Positions 42,836-50,944 of a DNA stretch of 64,000 bases are shown piece by piece (position 1 is the stretch's first letter; every line of letters starts with the position of its first letter). This stretch comes from JADZAI01 sp046348585. Lineage in GTDB: Bacteria; Pseudomonadota; Alphaproteobacteria; Micropepsales; Micropepsaceae. Both the position numbers and the translations under genes were made by a program. The stretch spans positions 1 through 64,000 of the forward strand of contig JAXMDZ010000002.1 in NCBI GenBank assembly GCA_046348585.1. Direction: 5' to 3'. Below the pieces are notes generated by a model. That model made no database searches. It had not been told where the DNA came from and saw only the letters and a program-made list of their open reading frames with translations.

Positions 42836-43594
42836 CTATCCCCAGGCCGGAACCGGCGCATCCTCGACGGCCGTAACCTCGTCGCAGATGACCGAGATGA
42901 TGCTGACATTGTCGGGCGCGCCGCGTTCCAGACAGAGATCGAGCAGCTGGGTGCAGGCGCGCAGGCCCCCCGCGTCGCGCAGCGCCGCGACGATGTCGCC
43001 TTCCTCGGCGCAGGCCGTCAGGCCGTCGCTGCACAGAAGGAAGATGTCGTCCGGCTCCACGTCGATCGCCCGCATGTCGATGCGGACGATCGGATCGACC
43101 CCGATGGCGCGGGTGAGGACATGGCCCATCGGATGGTTGCGCGCCTCCTCGCCGGTGATCTGGCGGGTGTCGAGCAGATGGCGGACCTGGGTGTGGTCGC
43201 GGGTCAACTGCTCAAGGGCGCCGTCGCGAAAGCGATAGACGCGGCTGTCGCCGACCCAGAAGACGACGGCCTGCACGCCGTCGGTGTAGAGCGCGGCGAG
43301 CGTGGTGCCGATGGTCACGCCCTGCATGGTGGCGCGGTCGTAAACGATGCGGTTGGCGGCGTTGACCGCGCGCTGCACCTCGGACACGTCGTCGGCGAAG
43401 ACGCCGGTCGTGGTGACGTAGGAGAGGCCGCGCGTCACGGTATCGCTGGCGAAGCGGCCGTGGAGATGGCCGCCCATGCCGTCGGCGACCGCCCACAGAT
43501 GGCCGCCCTGATGAATCACGACGGAGTCTTCGTTCTCGCGCCGCCGCAGCCCCGGATGGGTTTCATGCGTGGTGCGAAACTTCAGGTTCCTCAT
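42836..43594 (-). CDS. pppA: PP2C-family protein phosphatase (PppA-like)
   Basis: This 252-residue metal-dependent phosphatase opposes PpkA by removing Thr phosphate from Fha. PP2C motifs appear in order: NEDSVV after an Arg-rich turn, VADGMGGH, GTTLAALY, VGDSRVYR, LTRDHTQV, LLCSDGLT and GAPDNVSIISV. The Asp residues of VADGMGG, LCSDGL and PDNVS form the metal site, so it should be active. It is cytoplasmic and of normal family length. It lies six bases after the tagF stop codon and just before ppkA, the same order as in other T6SS loci under this threonine phosphorylation pathway. Confidence 0.92.
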   Translation of the reverse strand: MRNLKFRTTHETHPGLRRRENEDSVVIHQGGHLWAVADGMGGHLHGRFASDTVTRGLSYVTTTGVFADDVSEVQRAVNAANRIVYDRATMQGVTIGTTLAALYTDGVQAVVFWVGDSRVYRFRDGALEQLTRDHTQVRHLLDTRQITGEEARNHPMGHVLTRAIGVDPIVRIDMRAIDVEPDDIFLLCSDGLTACAEEGDIVAALRDAGGLRACTQLLDLCLERGAPDNVSIISVICDEVTAVEDAPVPAWG

Positions 43595-43600
43595 ACCGCC

Positions 43601-44431
43601 TCACTCGCCTGGCGCTTCGCCCGACGCTTCGCCGTCCGCCCCTCCGGGCGACTCGCCGGCCGGCGGCGCATCCGGCACGGCCGCGCCGCCGGACAGTGTA
43701 TCAGCATCGGTTCCGCCGTCGCCGGGCGCAAGCGTCGCAGGGGACGCCGCCGCGCCGTCCTCGAACTCCCCAGCCGCCGTTTCCTGCGGCGCGCGGCGGA
43801 AGAGCGGCGCCAGCGCCTCGCCGGTCAGCGCCCCGTCGATCTGCAATCTCTGGTCCTCGCCGCCGCCCGCCACCCACCACAGCGATTGCGCGCGCCAGGG
43901 CGGCGATTCCAGATGACGCAGCATGTCGCCCGCGAAGACCGCGACCGGATCGCCCCGCCCCGCCGCCGCCGGTGCGAACAACCGGTCGGCGGTTTCGGCA
44001 AGGCGGCCGTGAATGTCGTCCACCGGCCGGGCTTCGAGCAGCGCGGAGCGGGCGATCGCCTCAGCCTCGTCGAGCGCCGAAGCGGTCACGTCCGGGCGGG
44101 CGAGCAGCGCCAGGGTCGGCGCGGAAAATCCGGCGAGCATCGGAAACTGGCGGCCGACCGCATCGACGGAGGCGAGAAAGATCCCGGCCAGCCATTCGCG
44201 GCCCAGCGATCCGGGCGAGGCGAGGAAGCGCCAGACCGGGGTTTCGACATAGACGTCGTCCCACGCGAAATCCCAGCGCAGCGCCGCCAGATCGACCGCC
44301 GCCGCGACCGCCGCATCGCCCGCCTCGATCGTGTCGTCGTCGAGGCCGCGGCTGACGAAATCGCCATGCGCGGGCATCTTGCCGAAAACGAAAGCGGCGA
44401 TGGCGGCTTCGCCTACAAAGCCATCGGGCAC
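43601..44431 (-). CDS. tagF: Type VI secretion-associated protein TagF
   Basis: This protein of about 276 residues is of the TagF family, a post-translational repressor of T6SS assembly that acts through Fha in characterised systems. The N-terminal signature FGKMPAHGDFVSRGL is diagnostic and is followed by SLGREWLAGIFLASVDAVGR and FPMLAGFSAPT. An acidic, Gly/Ala/Pro-rich low-complexity tail of about 75 residues ends it. The start is inferred as the GTG at 44431, after GGAAG and overlapping the tssM stop by 19 bases; no ATG fits. It lies next to pppA and ppkA, the other parts of the regulatory switch. Confidence 0.88.
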   Translation of the reverse strand: MPDGFVGEAAIAAFVFGKMPAHGDFVSRGLDDDTIEAGDAAVAAAVDLAALRWDFAWDDVYVETPVWRFLASPGSLGREWLAGIFLASVDAVGRQFPMLAGFSAPTLALLARPDVTASALDEAEAIARSALLEARPVDDIHGRLAETADRLFAPAAAGRGDPVAVFAGDMLRHLESPPWRAQSLWWVAGGGEDQRLQIDGALTGEALAPLFRRAPQETAAGEFEDGAAASPATLAPGDGGTDADTLSGGAAVPDAPPAGESPGGADGEASGEAPGE

Positions 44432-47400
44432 TTGAACTTCCACAGCTTGGTCTTGTCGAAGGCCTCGCCGCTGGGCGGGCTGCCCGGCACGGTGAAGGCG
44501 AGCGTGATCGACAGTCCGCCCTCGCCGAACGTGTAGTTGCGCGTCTTCGAGGTGCAGGGCTGGCACTTGCCGGCGTCGAGCAGGCGGAAGATCGACCAGA
44601 TGCCGTTCGGCGGCTGGACGGTGATGGGCGCAAGCGAGGGATCGCGCGGCGCGATGACCAGCGAGGCGGTATCCATGCCGGGGCCGGGAATCCACTCAAG
44701 ACTGGCGGTCGCGCCCTGGGCGGCGAGGTCGGCGCTTTGAAGGCCGCCGAGCGAGAGCTTCGCCGAGGCGACGTCGGGGCCGATCGAGACCACCTGCACC
44801 TGCATGCGGAAGCCGAGCGCGCCGACGCCGTAGGGCGACAGGAACATCGCGCCGGAAATGTTGCGCGCGAGCTGAAGCGCGGCAACCGAGGCGGACGAGA
44901 GCGTCTGGGCGACCGGATCGCCGGCCTTGGGCTTCCACGTCTTGCCGCTGGTGTCGACATAAGGCGCGAGGCGGTTGTCGATGAAGGCGGTCAGCACGCC
45001 GCCGGGGCCGAAGATGCGCTGGAACTCGGTGACCGGAATGTCGGCGCCGCCGGATGCGAAGGGATAGAACTTCGTCGCGGCGCGGCAGACCGGCAGAATC
45101 TCGTCCTTGTAGGCCGTGGAGAGCGCGTTGCGCGCCTGATCGGCCGCGGTGTCGCCCGCCGAGTCGGTGAGGCCCGCGCCGATCGCCCCGGCATCGCCCG
45201 GCATCGACTGCACGGCGGCCGCGAGTTCCGCGACGGCCTGGGCGAGCGCGTCGCCGCCGCCACCGCCGCCGCCGCCACCTCCCCCGCCTCCGCCTCCGCC
45301 TCCGCCTCCTCCGCCGCCCTGCATGGCGTTGCGGAGGTTTTCGAGCGCGTTCTCGAGGCGCTTCACCTCGCCCGGCGCGTCGCCGACGCCGTTCATGTAG
45401 AGCGCCAGTTCGCCGAAACGCTTGGTGACGATGACGCCGGCCTGACCCTCAGCCCCGGCCTGCTGCTCGGGCGGCACGAGGCTCGTCTCCTTCACCACGG
45501 CGGCGAGGAAGGTGGAGATCGGCTGCGGCTTGCGCGTCAGTTCGACGGCGTCGCCGACGCCCTTCAGCGGCAGCGGCGCGACGCCGCGCAGCACCTCGAT
45601 CCAATGGTCGATATAGGCGTTGGCGTAGGTCGCGGCGAGTTCGCGCTTGAGGACCGGGGCCTGCGCCTCGACCGCCACCTGCTTGCCCGCCTCGCCCAGC
45701 ACCCATTGCTCGTCCTGGATGCGGGCGAGGATGTCGTTGGCGAACTTGACGTAGATCGTCTCGTAGCCGGCGCGCGTATAGAGGAAGGGCACCGTCACCG
45801 CGGCGAGGTCGGTGACGAAGGCCTTCTGCTGCACGGCGAGCATCTGATCGCGCAGCACCCAGTCGGGATTGCCGGCGGCCTCGGCCTCCATCGCGGTCAG
45901 CGCGCGGTCTTCGAGCGAGCGGCCGGCGAGCGTTTCCTGGGTCGACTTGATGAGATCCCAATCGACCGCCGGGTCCTTCCGGTCGGAGCCCTGGGTGTGC
46001 GATTCGATGCGCGCGACCGCGTCGAGCAGTCCGACGGGGTCTTCCAGCAGCGCGTCGAGATGCTGGGTGAGGCGGTCGCGCAGCGCCTTGTTCTCGTCGC
46101 CGGGGAAGTCCTTCTCCGCCCAGCGCCGGACATACCACGAGCGCACCCCTGCCGGATCGCGCAGGCCCGAAGCCGTCACGCCGTCCGGCGTCGCACCGAT
46201 CTGGAGATAGACTCGCAGCGCCTCGTAGAGCTTGCGCCAGTCGCCTTCCTGCTCGGCGACGACGGCCCCCTCGGCCTGAAGGATGAGGCGCGGCAGCAGC
46301 ATCCGGTAGAGGCCCTGGCGATAGGCCGAAACCGCCGAGGCGTTGAGCGCATGAGTCTGGCCGAGGCCGAGATCGCCGAGCGCCCCGCCTTCGGCCGCGG
46401 ACGCCGCGTAGCCGCCGGGCAGCGCGCGCAGCAGGTCGAGCGGGGCGACGATGTCGCCGAGCGCCTGGTCGTCGACCTTGACGCGGCCGAGGTCGATGCC
46501 CGACTTGCCGCGCGCCTCGACATAGGGATCGACCGCGGCGGCGAGATCGTCCTGCAGGCCGCTGTTGCGCTGATAGGCGAGGAACCAGAGCGCCAGCATC
46601 CCGGCGGTCAGCGCGCCGAACGTCACCAGCCCCGCCACCAGAGCCATGCGCCGCCGCGCCCGGACCTTGGGGTCGGCGGCGACGAGGCCGGCCTCTGGGA
46701 ACATCACGTCCTGCAGCAGGCGCTGAAGGAAATAGGCGCGCCCGACATTGGCGCGGCCGCGGCGCGGCGCGGCGATGCGGGCCGGCGACATGATGCCGAG
46801 CAGGCGGTCGATCGCCGCGCCGGTCTGGGTGCCGCTGGTGAGGTAGAAGCCGCGGAAGACCGGCGTCGGCTCCAGCGGGTTCGGCTCGAACATCGCGCCG
46901 AAGAAGGTTGCGAGCCGGGCCCGCGCCTCGGCCATCTGCACCGGGAAGCCGAGCACTTTGCTGCGGCGTTGGGAGTCGGCCTCGCTTTGCAGGCGGGCCG
47001 GGGTGCGCTCGCTGAGCGCCTTGATGGCGAGGTCGAACTCTTCGAGCAGGGCCTCGACCTGGAGCGGCCTTGCGCCGTCCCATTTCCAGGTCGCGCCCAG
47101 CACCTCGCGGCGGCCGTCGGCGGAGAGGTCGTCGAAGAACTCGACGAAGCCGGGCACCTGGTCGGCCTTGGTCAGCCAGACATAGACCGGCAGGCGGACG
47201 CCGAGCTCCTTGTAGAGTTCGTTCAGGCGGCGGCGGACGATGCCGGCGTGGCGTTTCAGCTCCTCGCCGGTCGCGTTCATCAGCGTGTCGAAGCCGAACG
47301 CCACCATCACGCCGTTGAGCGGCTGGGCCGGGCGGTTGCGGCGGAGCAGCGCGAGGAAGGAGAGCCAAGCCTTGCGGTCGCGTTCGGCGTCGGAGTCCTG

Positions 47401-47949
47401 GGTGGTGTAGCGGCCGGCGGTGTCGACCAGGATGGCGTCGTCGGTGAACCACCAGTCGCAATTGCGGGTGCCGCCGACGCCCTGGAGCGACTGTGCGGCG
47501 CCGTCGTCGGAGATCAGGAACTTGATGCCGGAATTGACGAGCGCGGTCGTCTTGCCGGCCCCCGGCGGGCCGATGATCATGTACCAGGGGCGGGCGTAGA
47601 GATAATCGGATTTGCGGGACTTGGCCCCCATCCGGCGCAGAGTCGCGAGCGCGTCGGCGAGGCGGCGCGAGAGAACCTCGGCCTCCTTCGCGCCCTGCTC
47701 GGCGGAGGTGAGGCCTTCCTGCAGGGCGGCGCTGCGGCGGCGGGCACGCAGCCACGAGACCAGCATCACCAGCGCGAAGACGAGGACCACCGCGCCGATC
47801 AGCGCGAGGCGGATCCATTCCGATTCGAGCGGCGCGTAGCCGCCCAGCTCCAGCAGCGGCCCGGCATACCAGATCAGCACGCCGATCAGGATCACGGCGG
47901 CCGAGCCGATGGCGAACCTGCCCAGAAGGCTTTCGATCAGAGAGGTCAT
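44413..47949 (-). CDS. tssM: Type VI secretion membrane complex protein TssM (IcmF), with a poly-glycine run
   Basis: This 1,178-residue inner-membrane protein spans the periplasm in the trans-envelope complex with TssL. Two N-terminal helices (about 15-37 and 46-68) are followed by a cytoplasmic domain with Walker A GPPGAGKTT at 127-135 and IcmF blocks KAWLSFLALLRRNRPAQPLN and VYVWLTKADQVPGF. A third helix lies near residues 430-450 (GLVTFGALTAGMLALWFLAY). The periplasmic part ends in the conserved C-terminal domain. Residues 878-899 are 22 consecutive glycines, an unusual insertion in the periplasmic region. It starts seven bases after the tssL stop. Confidence 0.94.
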   Translation of the reverse strand: MTSLIESLLGRFAIGSAAVILIGVLIWYAGPLLELGGYAPLESEWIRLALIGAVVLVFALVMLVSWLRARRRSAALQEGLTSAEQGAKEAEVLSRRLADALATLRRMGAKSRKSDYLYARPWYMIIGPPGAGKTTALVNSGIKFLISDDGAAQSLQGVGGTRNCDWWFTDDAILVDTAGRYTTQDSDAERDRKAWLSFLALLRRNRPAQPLNGVMVAFGFDTLMNATGEELKRHAGIVRRRLNELYKELGVRLPVYVWLTKADQVPGFVEFFDDLSADGRREVLGATWKWDGARPLQVEALLEEFDLAIKALSERTPARLQSEADSQRRSKVLGFPVQMAEARARLATFFGAMFEPNPLEPTPVFRGFYLTSGTQTGAAIDRLLGIMSPARIAAPRRGRANVGRAYFLQRLLQDVMFPEAGLVAADPKVRARRRMALVAGLVTFGALTAGMLALWFLAYQRNSGLQDDLAAAVDPYVEARGKSGIDLGRVKVDDQALGDIVAPLDLLRALPGGYAASAAEGGALGDLGLGQTHALNASAVSAYRQGLYRMLLPRLILQAEGAVVAEQEGDWRKLYEALRVYLQIGATPDGVTASGLRDPAGVRSWYVRRWAEKDFPGDENKALRDRLTQHLDALLEDPVGLLDAVARIESHTQGSDRKDPAVDWDLIKSTQETLAGRSLEDRALTAMEAEAAGNPDWVLRDQMLAVQQKAFVTDLAAVTVPFLYTRAGYETIYVKFANDILARIQDEQWVLGEAGKQVAVEAQAPVLKRELAATYANAYIDHWIEVLRGVAPLPLKGVGDAVELTRKPQPISTFLAAVVKETSLVPPEQQAGAEGQAGVIVTKRFGELALYMNGVGDAPGEVKRLENALENLRNAMQGGGGGGGGGGGGGGGGGGGGGGDALAQAVAELAAAVQSMPGDAGAIGAGLTDSAGDTAADQARNALSTAYKDEILPVCRAATKFYPFASGGADIPVTEFQRIFGPGGVLTAFIDNRLAPYVDTSGKTWKPKAGDPVAQTLSSASVAALQLARNISGAMFLSPYGVGALGFRMQVQVVSIGPDVASAKLSLGGLQSADLAAQGATASLEWIPGPGMDTASLVIAPRDPSLAPITVQPPNGIWSIFRLLDAGKCQPCTSKTRNYTFGEGGLSITLAFTVPGSPPSGEAFDKTKLWKFKCPMAL
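45253..45318 (-). repeat. Run of 22 glycine codons within tssM
   Basis: Twenty-two consecutive GGN codons (mixed GGC, GGA and GGT) encode a homopolymeric glycine stretch between Gln877 and Asp900. Codon mixing argues against a sequencing artefact, but the run is prone to slippage. Confidence 0.88.
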
Positions 47950-47956
47950 GATCGCC

Positions 47957-49402
47957 CTACTCGCCTTCGCGCAGCGGCACGAAGATTTCGATGCGCCGGT
48001 TCTGGGCCTTGGCGGTGGCGTCGGTCTCCTTCACCAGAGGCTCGTTGGCGCCGCGCCCTTCGGTGTCGATCCGCGAGCCGTCCTTCAGCCCTTTTGAGAG
48101 TTCGCGCGCGGCGGAGGCGGCCCGCGCCTCGGACAGCGCCTGGTTGTCGGGGAATTTCAGCGTGCTCGACAGTTTGTCGGCGTCGGTGTGGCCGACGATC
48201 TGGATGCGGCAGACTTCCGGATCGAGCGATTTCGCGATCGCCGCGATGAACGGCACATGGTCGGGGTTGAGCTGGTCGGAGCCCGGCTTGAACAGGCCGC
48301 CGATGCGGGTGGTGATGCGGATGCGCGGGCCGATCGGCTCGACCGCGACGGTGCCCGCCGTGATCTCGTCGGCGAGCGCCGAGCGGATGCGCTGGAGCCG
48401 CGAGGAGGTGACGACCGGCGGCTGCACCACCGGCGGCGGCGTGTTGCGCTCGATGACCAGCGGCGCGGCCGGATCGTGAAGCTCCGCCAGACGGCCGCCG
48501 AGATCGGTGGTGCGGTCGGAGAGCGAGAAGAGAAAGAAGGCGTAGGCCCCCAGCAGCAGGCAGGCGCACAGCGCCGCGAAGGCGAGCAGCGGCCCGACGA
48601 GGCCGATCCGCTTGACCGGGGCGACGACGCCCTTCCAGTGCGGCACCAGCGGCTCGCCGGTCTTCGGGATGGTCCGCGCCAGTTCGGCGTGCATCGCCGC
48701 CATGCGGTCGGAAAGGCCACGATCCTGCCGCCCGGTGAGACGGTATTTGCCGAGGAAGCCGGCGGCGACGCAGGCGTGAAAGAGCTCGATCAGCTCGTCG
48801 CGGCCAGAGGGCCGGCGCAGCAATTCGTCGACCGTCGCCCAGAAGCGGTCGCCGCCGATATTCTCGTTGAAGGTCTGCACCACCATCGAGCGGCGCGCCC
48901 ACTCGAAACCCTGGACCTGCGGGATGTTCTGCATCACGTCGTCGACCGTGGCGGCGACGGCGTAGGTGGCGTGATCGACGGTTTCGGCGTCGTAGCCGAT
49001 ATCGACGATGGCGTCCTTGTAGGCGGCGATCGCCTCGACCATTTCGGCGTGGAACTGGGGCGTGGTGACCGGCATCTGGCCGGTGCGCATGCCGGCGAGA
49101 CGCACCAGAATGCGCGAGGCGAGCCAGACGAGCGGATTGCGCACGCTGAGCGGCGGCAGCGCCGTGTCCGGCTCGAAGTCCGGCGTCAGTTCCTGCGGCG
49201 GGACGGGAGGCTGGGCGAGCAGCGGCGCGTCGGCCGCCGCCTGGGGCGCGGGCGCGGGACCGAAGGCGGTGACGTCCGGCGAAAGCGGCGCTTCGGCCGG
49301 CGCCTGCGGCGGCTGGGACTGGGCGCGGCGGATCTGCGACAGCGGCGACTGCCGCACGACGATGGTGCGCTCGCGTCCCTTGTCGCCGCCGTCGCTGCTC
49401 AT
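47957..49402 (-). CDS. tssL: Type VI secretion membrane protein TssL with C-terminal OmpA-like domain
   Basis: This 481-residue protein joins a cytoplasmic DotU/TssL domain to a periplasmic OmpA-like domain. After a Pro/Ala-rich N-terminus of about 100 residues comes the DotU region (FHAEMVEAIAAYKDAIVDIG, ATYAVAATVDDVMQNIP, FNENIGGDRFWATVDELL). A single membrane helix reads LLAFAALCACLLLGAYAFFL. The OmpA domain has LFKPGSDQL, IQIVGHTDAD and NQALSEARAASAAREL, including the Asp and Arg that bind peptidoglycan. This would fix the secretion complex to the cell wall. The ATG at 49402 overlaps the tssK stop as ATGA; the longer open frame to 49504 is a shadow of tssK. Confidence 0.93.
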   Translation of the reverse strand: MSSDGGDKGRERTIVVRQSPLSQIRRAQSQPPQAPAEAPLSPDVTAFGPAPAPQAAADAPLLAQPPVPPQELTPDFEPDTALPPLSVRNPLVWLASRILVRLAGMRTGQMPVTTPQFHAEMVEAIAAYKDAIVDIGYDAETVDHATYAVAATVDDVMQNIPQVQGFEWARRSMVVQTFNENIGGDRFWATVDELLRRPSGRDELIELFHACVAAGFLGKYRLTGRQDRGLSDRMAAMHAELARTIPKTGEPLVPHWKGVVAPVKRIGLVGPLLAFAALCACLLLGAYAFFLFSLSDRTTDLGGRLAELHDPAAPLVIERNTPPPVVQPPVVTSSRLQRIRSALADEITAGTVAVEPIGPRIRITTRIGGLFKPGSDQLNPDHVPFIAAIAKSLDPEVCRIQIVGHTDADKLSSTLKFPDNQALSEARAASAARELSKGLKDGSRIDTEGRGANEPLVKETDATAKAQNRRIEIFVPLREGE

Positions 49403-50742
49403 CCGCCCACCCTCTTCACGGCCCAGGCTTCGATCTTGAGTTCGGGCCAGTCGCCCGCCACGGCGAAGCCCATCGCCGGCGCGGCGGAGGCGATGTCGCG
49501 CCATTCCGGTCCGCTCTGGTCGAGCTGGAAATAGGTCAGTTCGTGGAAGGCCGGCATCTGCGGCGGCAGCGTGGTGACGTGCCGGATGGCGATGCCGCCG
49601 ACCGCGGCGCGGACCAGCTCGCGCATCTGCGTGACAGAGCCGATCTTGATCTGCGAGGGAAAGCGGTCCGCGATCTCCTTGGGCGGGCGGCGGGCGGAGA
49701 CGGCGATGAAGATGGTCGCGGTGCGGAACAGGTTGCGGTCGCGGATCGGGCAGATATAGGCCCCCGGCTGCGGCATCTCGAGATCGAGCTGCACGGCGGC
49801 CTGCGAGAACTGGATCGAGAAGGCGTTGATCAGGAAGTCGATCACCGGCGCGAAGCAGCGGCGCAGGTCGAGATGGTCGTAATCGGGAAAGACCGGCGGG
49901 CGGCGGGCCGCGGTGCTGAAGGTCGCCATCTCGCCCGCCACCTGAAGCAGCGTCGCGTAGAGCGTTTCGGGATGATGGCCGGTGCAGGTGCGCAGGTGCC
50001 GGAAGAACGGCGTCCAGCGGTTCAGCGCCTGGAGCATGAGGAAGCTGGTCAGCGTCTCGGTGCCGGCCTCGATCTTGGCGACCGCGCGCTTGGCGAGTTC
50101 GTCGGCGCGGGCCGCCGCGCGGCCGCCGATGTCCTCGACGATCCCGGCGAGCGCCGGATGCGCTTCGAGCGTCAGCGACGAGGGGATATGCGTGCGGTCG
50201 AGCACGACGAGCTGGTCGCGCCGTTCCAGGATGCGCGCGAGGCTGAGCAGCACGCGCCCGTCGGTCTGTTCGGCGGCGATGCCGAGGCGCAGATTGGGCT
50301 GCGCCGTCTCGATCGCCTCGGCGCTGCGCCCGGCGGAGAAATTGTCGATCGCCTCGTGCTCGGCGACCGCGTAGCGCACCGCGCCGGTGAGCGTGGCGGC
50401 GCGCGCGAATTCCTGCGCCCCCGGCTGGCGCGGCGGCAGCGTCAGATAGACGACGGCGCCGCGCGTGTCGGGCGGAATGTCGATGGGCGGCGGCAGTTCG
50501 GCGTCGGCGGGGGCGTTGACGACGGTGCCGTCCGGCATGACGGCGGTGACGCCCAGCAGCCCGAACTTGCCGACCGCCAGCAGATCCTCGTTCACCGCCA
50601 GATGGGTGATTCCCCAGGCATGGGGACGCAGCGGCATCGCCCGGCGCTCCAGCACGCTTTCCAGAAAGCGTTCCTGCTGCTGGAAATGCTGCGGCCTGAG
50701 GAACATGCCTTCAGACCAAGCCACTCGCCGAGATGACGTCAT
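49399..50742 (-). CDS. tssK: Type VI secretion baseplate protein TssK
   Basis: This 447-residue trimeric adaptor links the baseplate wedge to the TssL/TssM membrane complex. The N-terminus RVAWSEGMFLRPQHFQQQER is diagnostic for TssK/ImpJ/VasE. Further blocks include RCTGHHPETLYATLLQVAGE (written RTCTGHHPETLY here) and YFQLDQSGPEWRDIASA near the C-terminus. The length is standard (about 445). It is the first gene of the tssK-tssL-tssM-tagF-pppA-ppkA block. The usual upstream TssJ lipoprotein gene is missing; the neighbour is the divergent polysaccharide cluster. Confidence 0.94.
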   Translation of the reverse strand: MTSSRRVAWSEGMFLRPQHFQQQERFLESVLERRAMPLRPHAWGITHLAVNEDLLAVGKFGLLGVTAVMPDGTVVNAPADAELPPPIDIPPDTRGAVVYLTLPPRQPGAQEFARAATLTGAVRYAVAEHEAIDNFSAGRSAEAIETAQPNLRLGIAAEQTDGRVLLSLARILERRDQLVVLDRTHIPSSLTLEAHPALAGIVEDIGGRAAARADELAKRAVAKIEAGTETLTSFLMLQALNRWTPFFRHLRTCTGHHPETLYATLLQVAGEMATFSTAARRPPVFPDYDHLDLRRCFAPVIDFLINAFSIQFSQAAVQLDLEMPQPGAYICPIRDRNLFRTATIFIAVSARRPPKEIADRFPSQIKIGSVTQMRELVRAAVGGIAIRHVTTLPPQMPAFHELTYFQLDQSGPEWRDIASAAPAMGFAVAGDWPELKIEAWAVKRVGG

Positions 50743-50944
50743 CGATGCCTGTCCGCCCCAATCCGGCCCACCCGAACGCTGCGGACACTACGCCATGCCC
50801 CCGCCAAGGCCAACAAAGCCGGGCCTGCGGCGTGTTGGCTCAGGCCGAACCGGGGCGGTTGGCGGTTGACCGCGAAGCCGCCGCGCGGCATCTGGACTCC
50901 ATGAGCCGGACGCCGCCCTTCGCCTGCCGGAGCTCGAAGACCGC
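50743..50944. promoter_or_regulatory. Divergent region between the T6SS and the polysaccharide cluster
   Basis: These 202 bases separate tssK from the first polysaccharide export gene and must hold at least two promoters. A TTGACC at 50866-50871, within a small palindrome-like GCGGTTGACCGC, is a possible -35 box for the plus strand, but the matching -10 (CATCTG at 50889) is poor. No gene is seen. Confidence 0.35.

Noticed and set aside
44737..48249. A plus-strand open frame of about 1,170 codons antisense to tssM and tssL
   Set aside because: Its composition is the Arg/Gly/Leu/Asp-rich pattern expected from the complement of a GC-rich gene. No recognisable motif or ribosome site was found.
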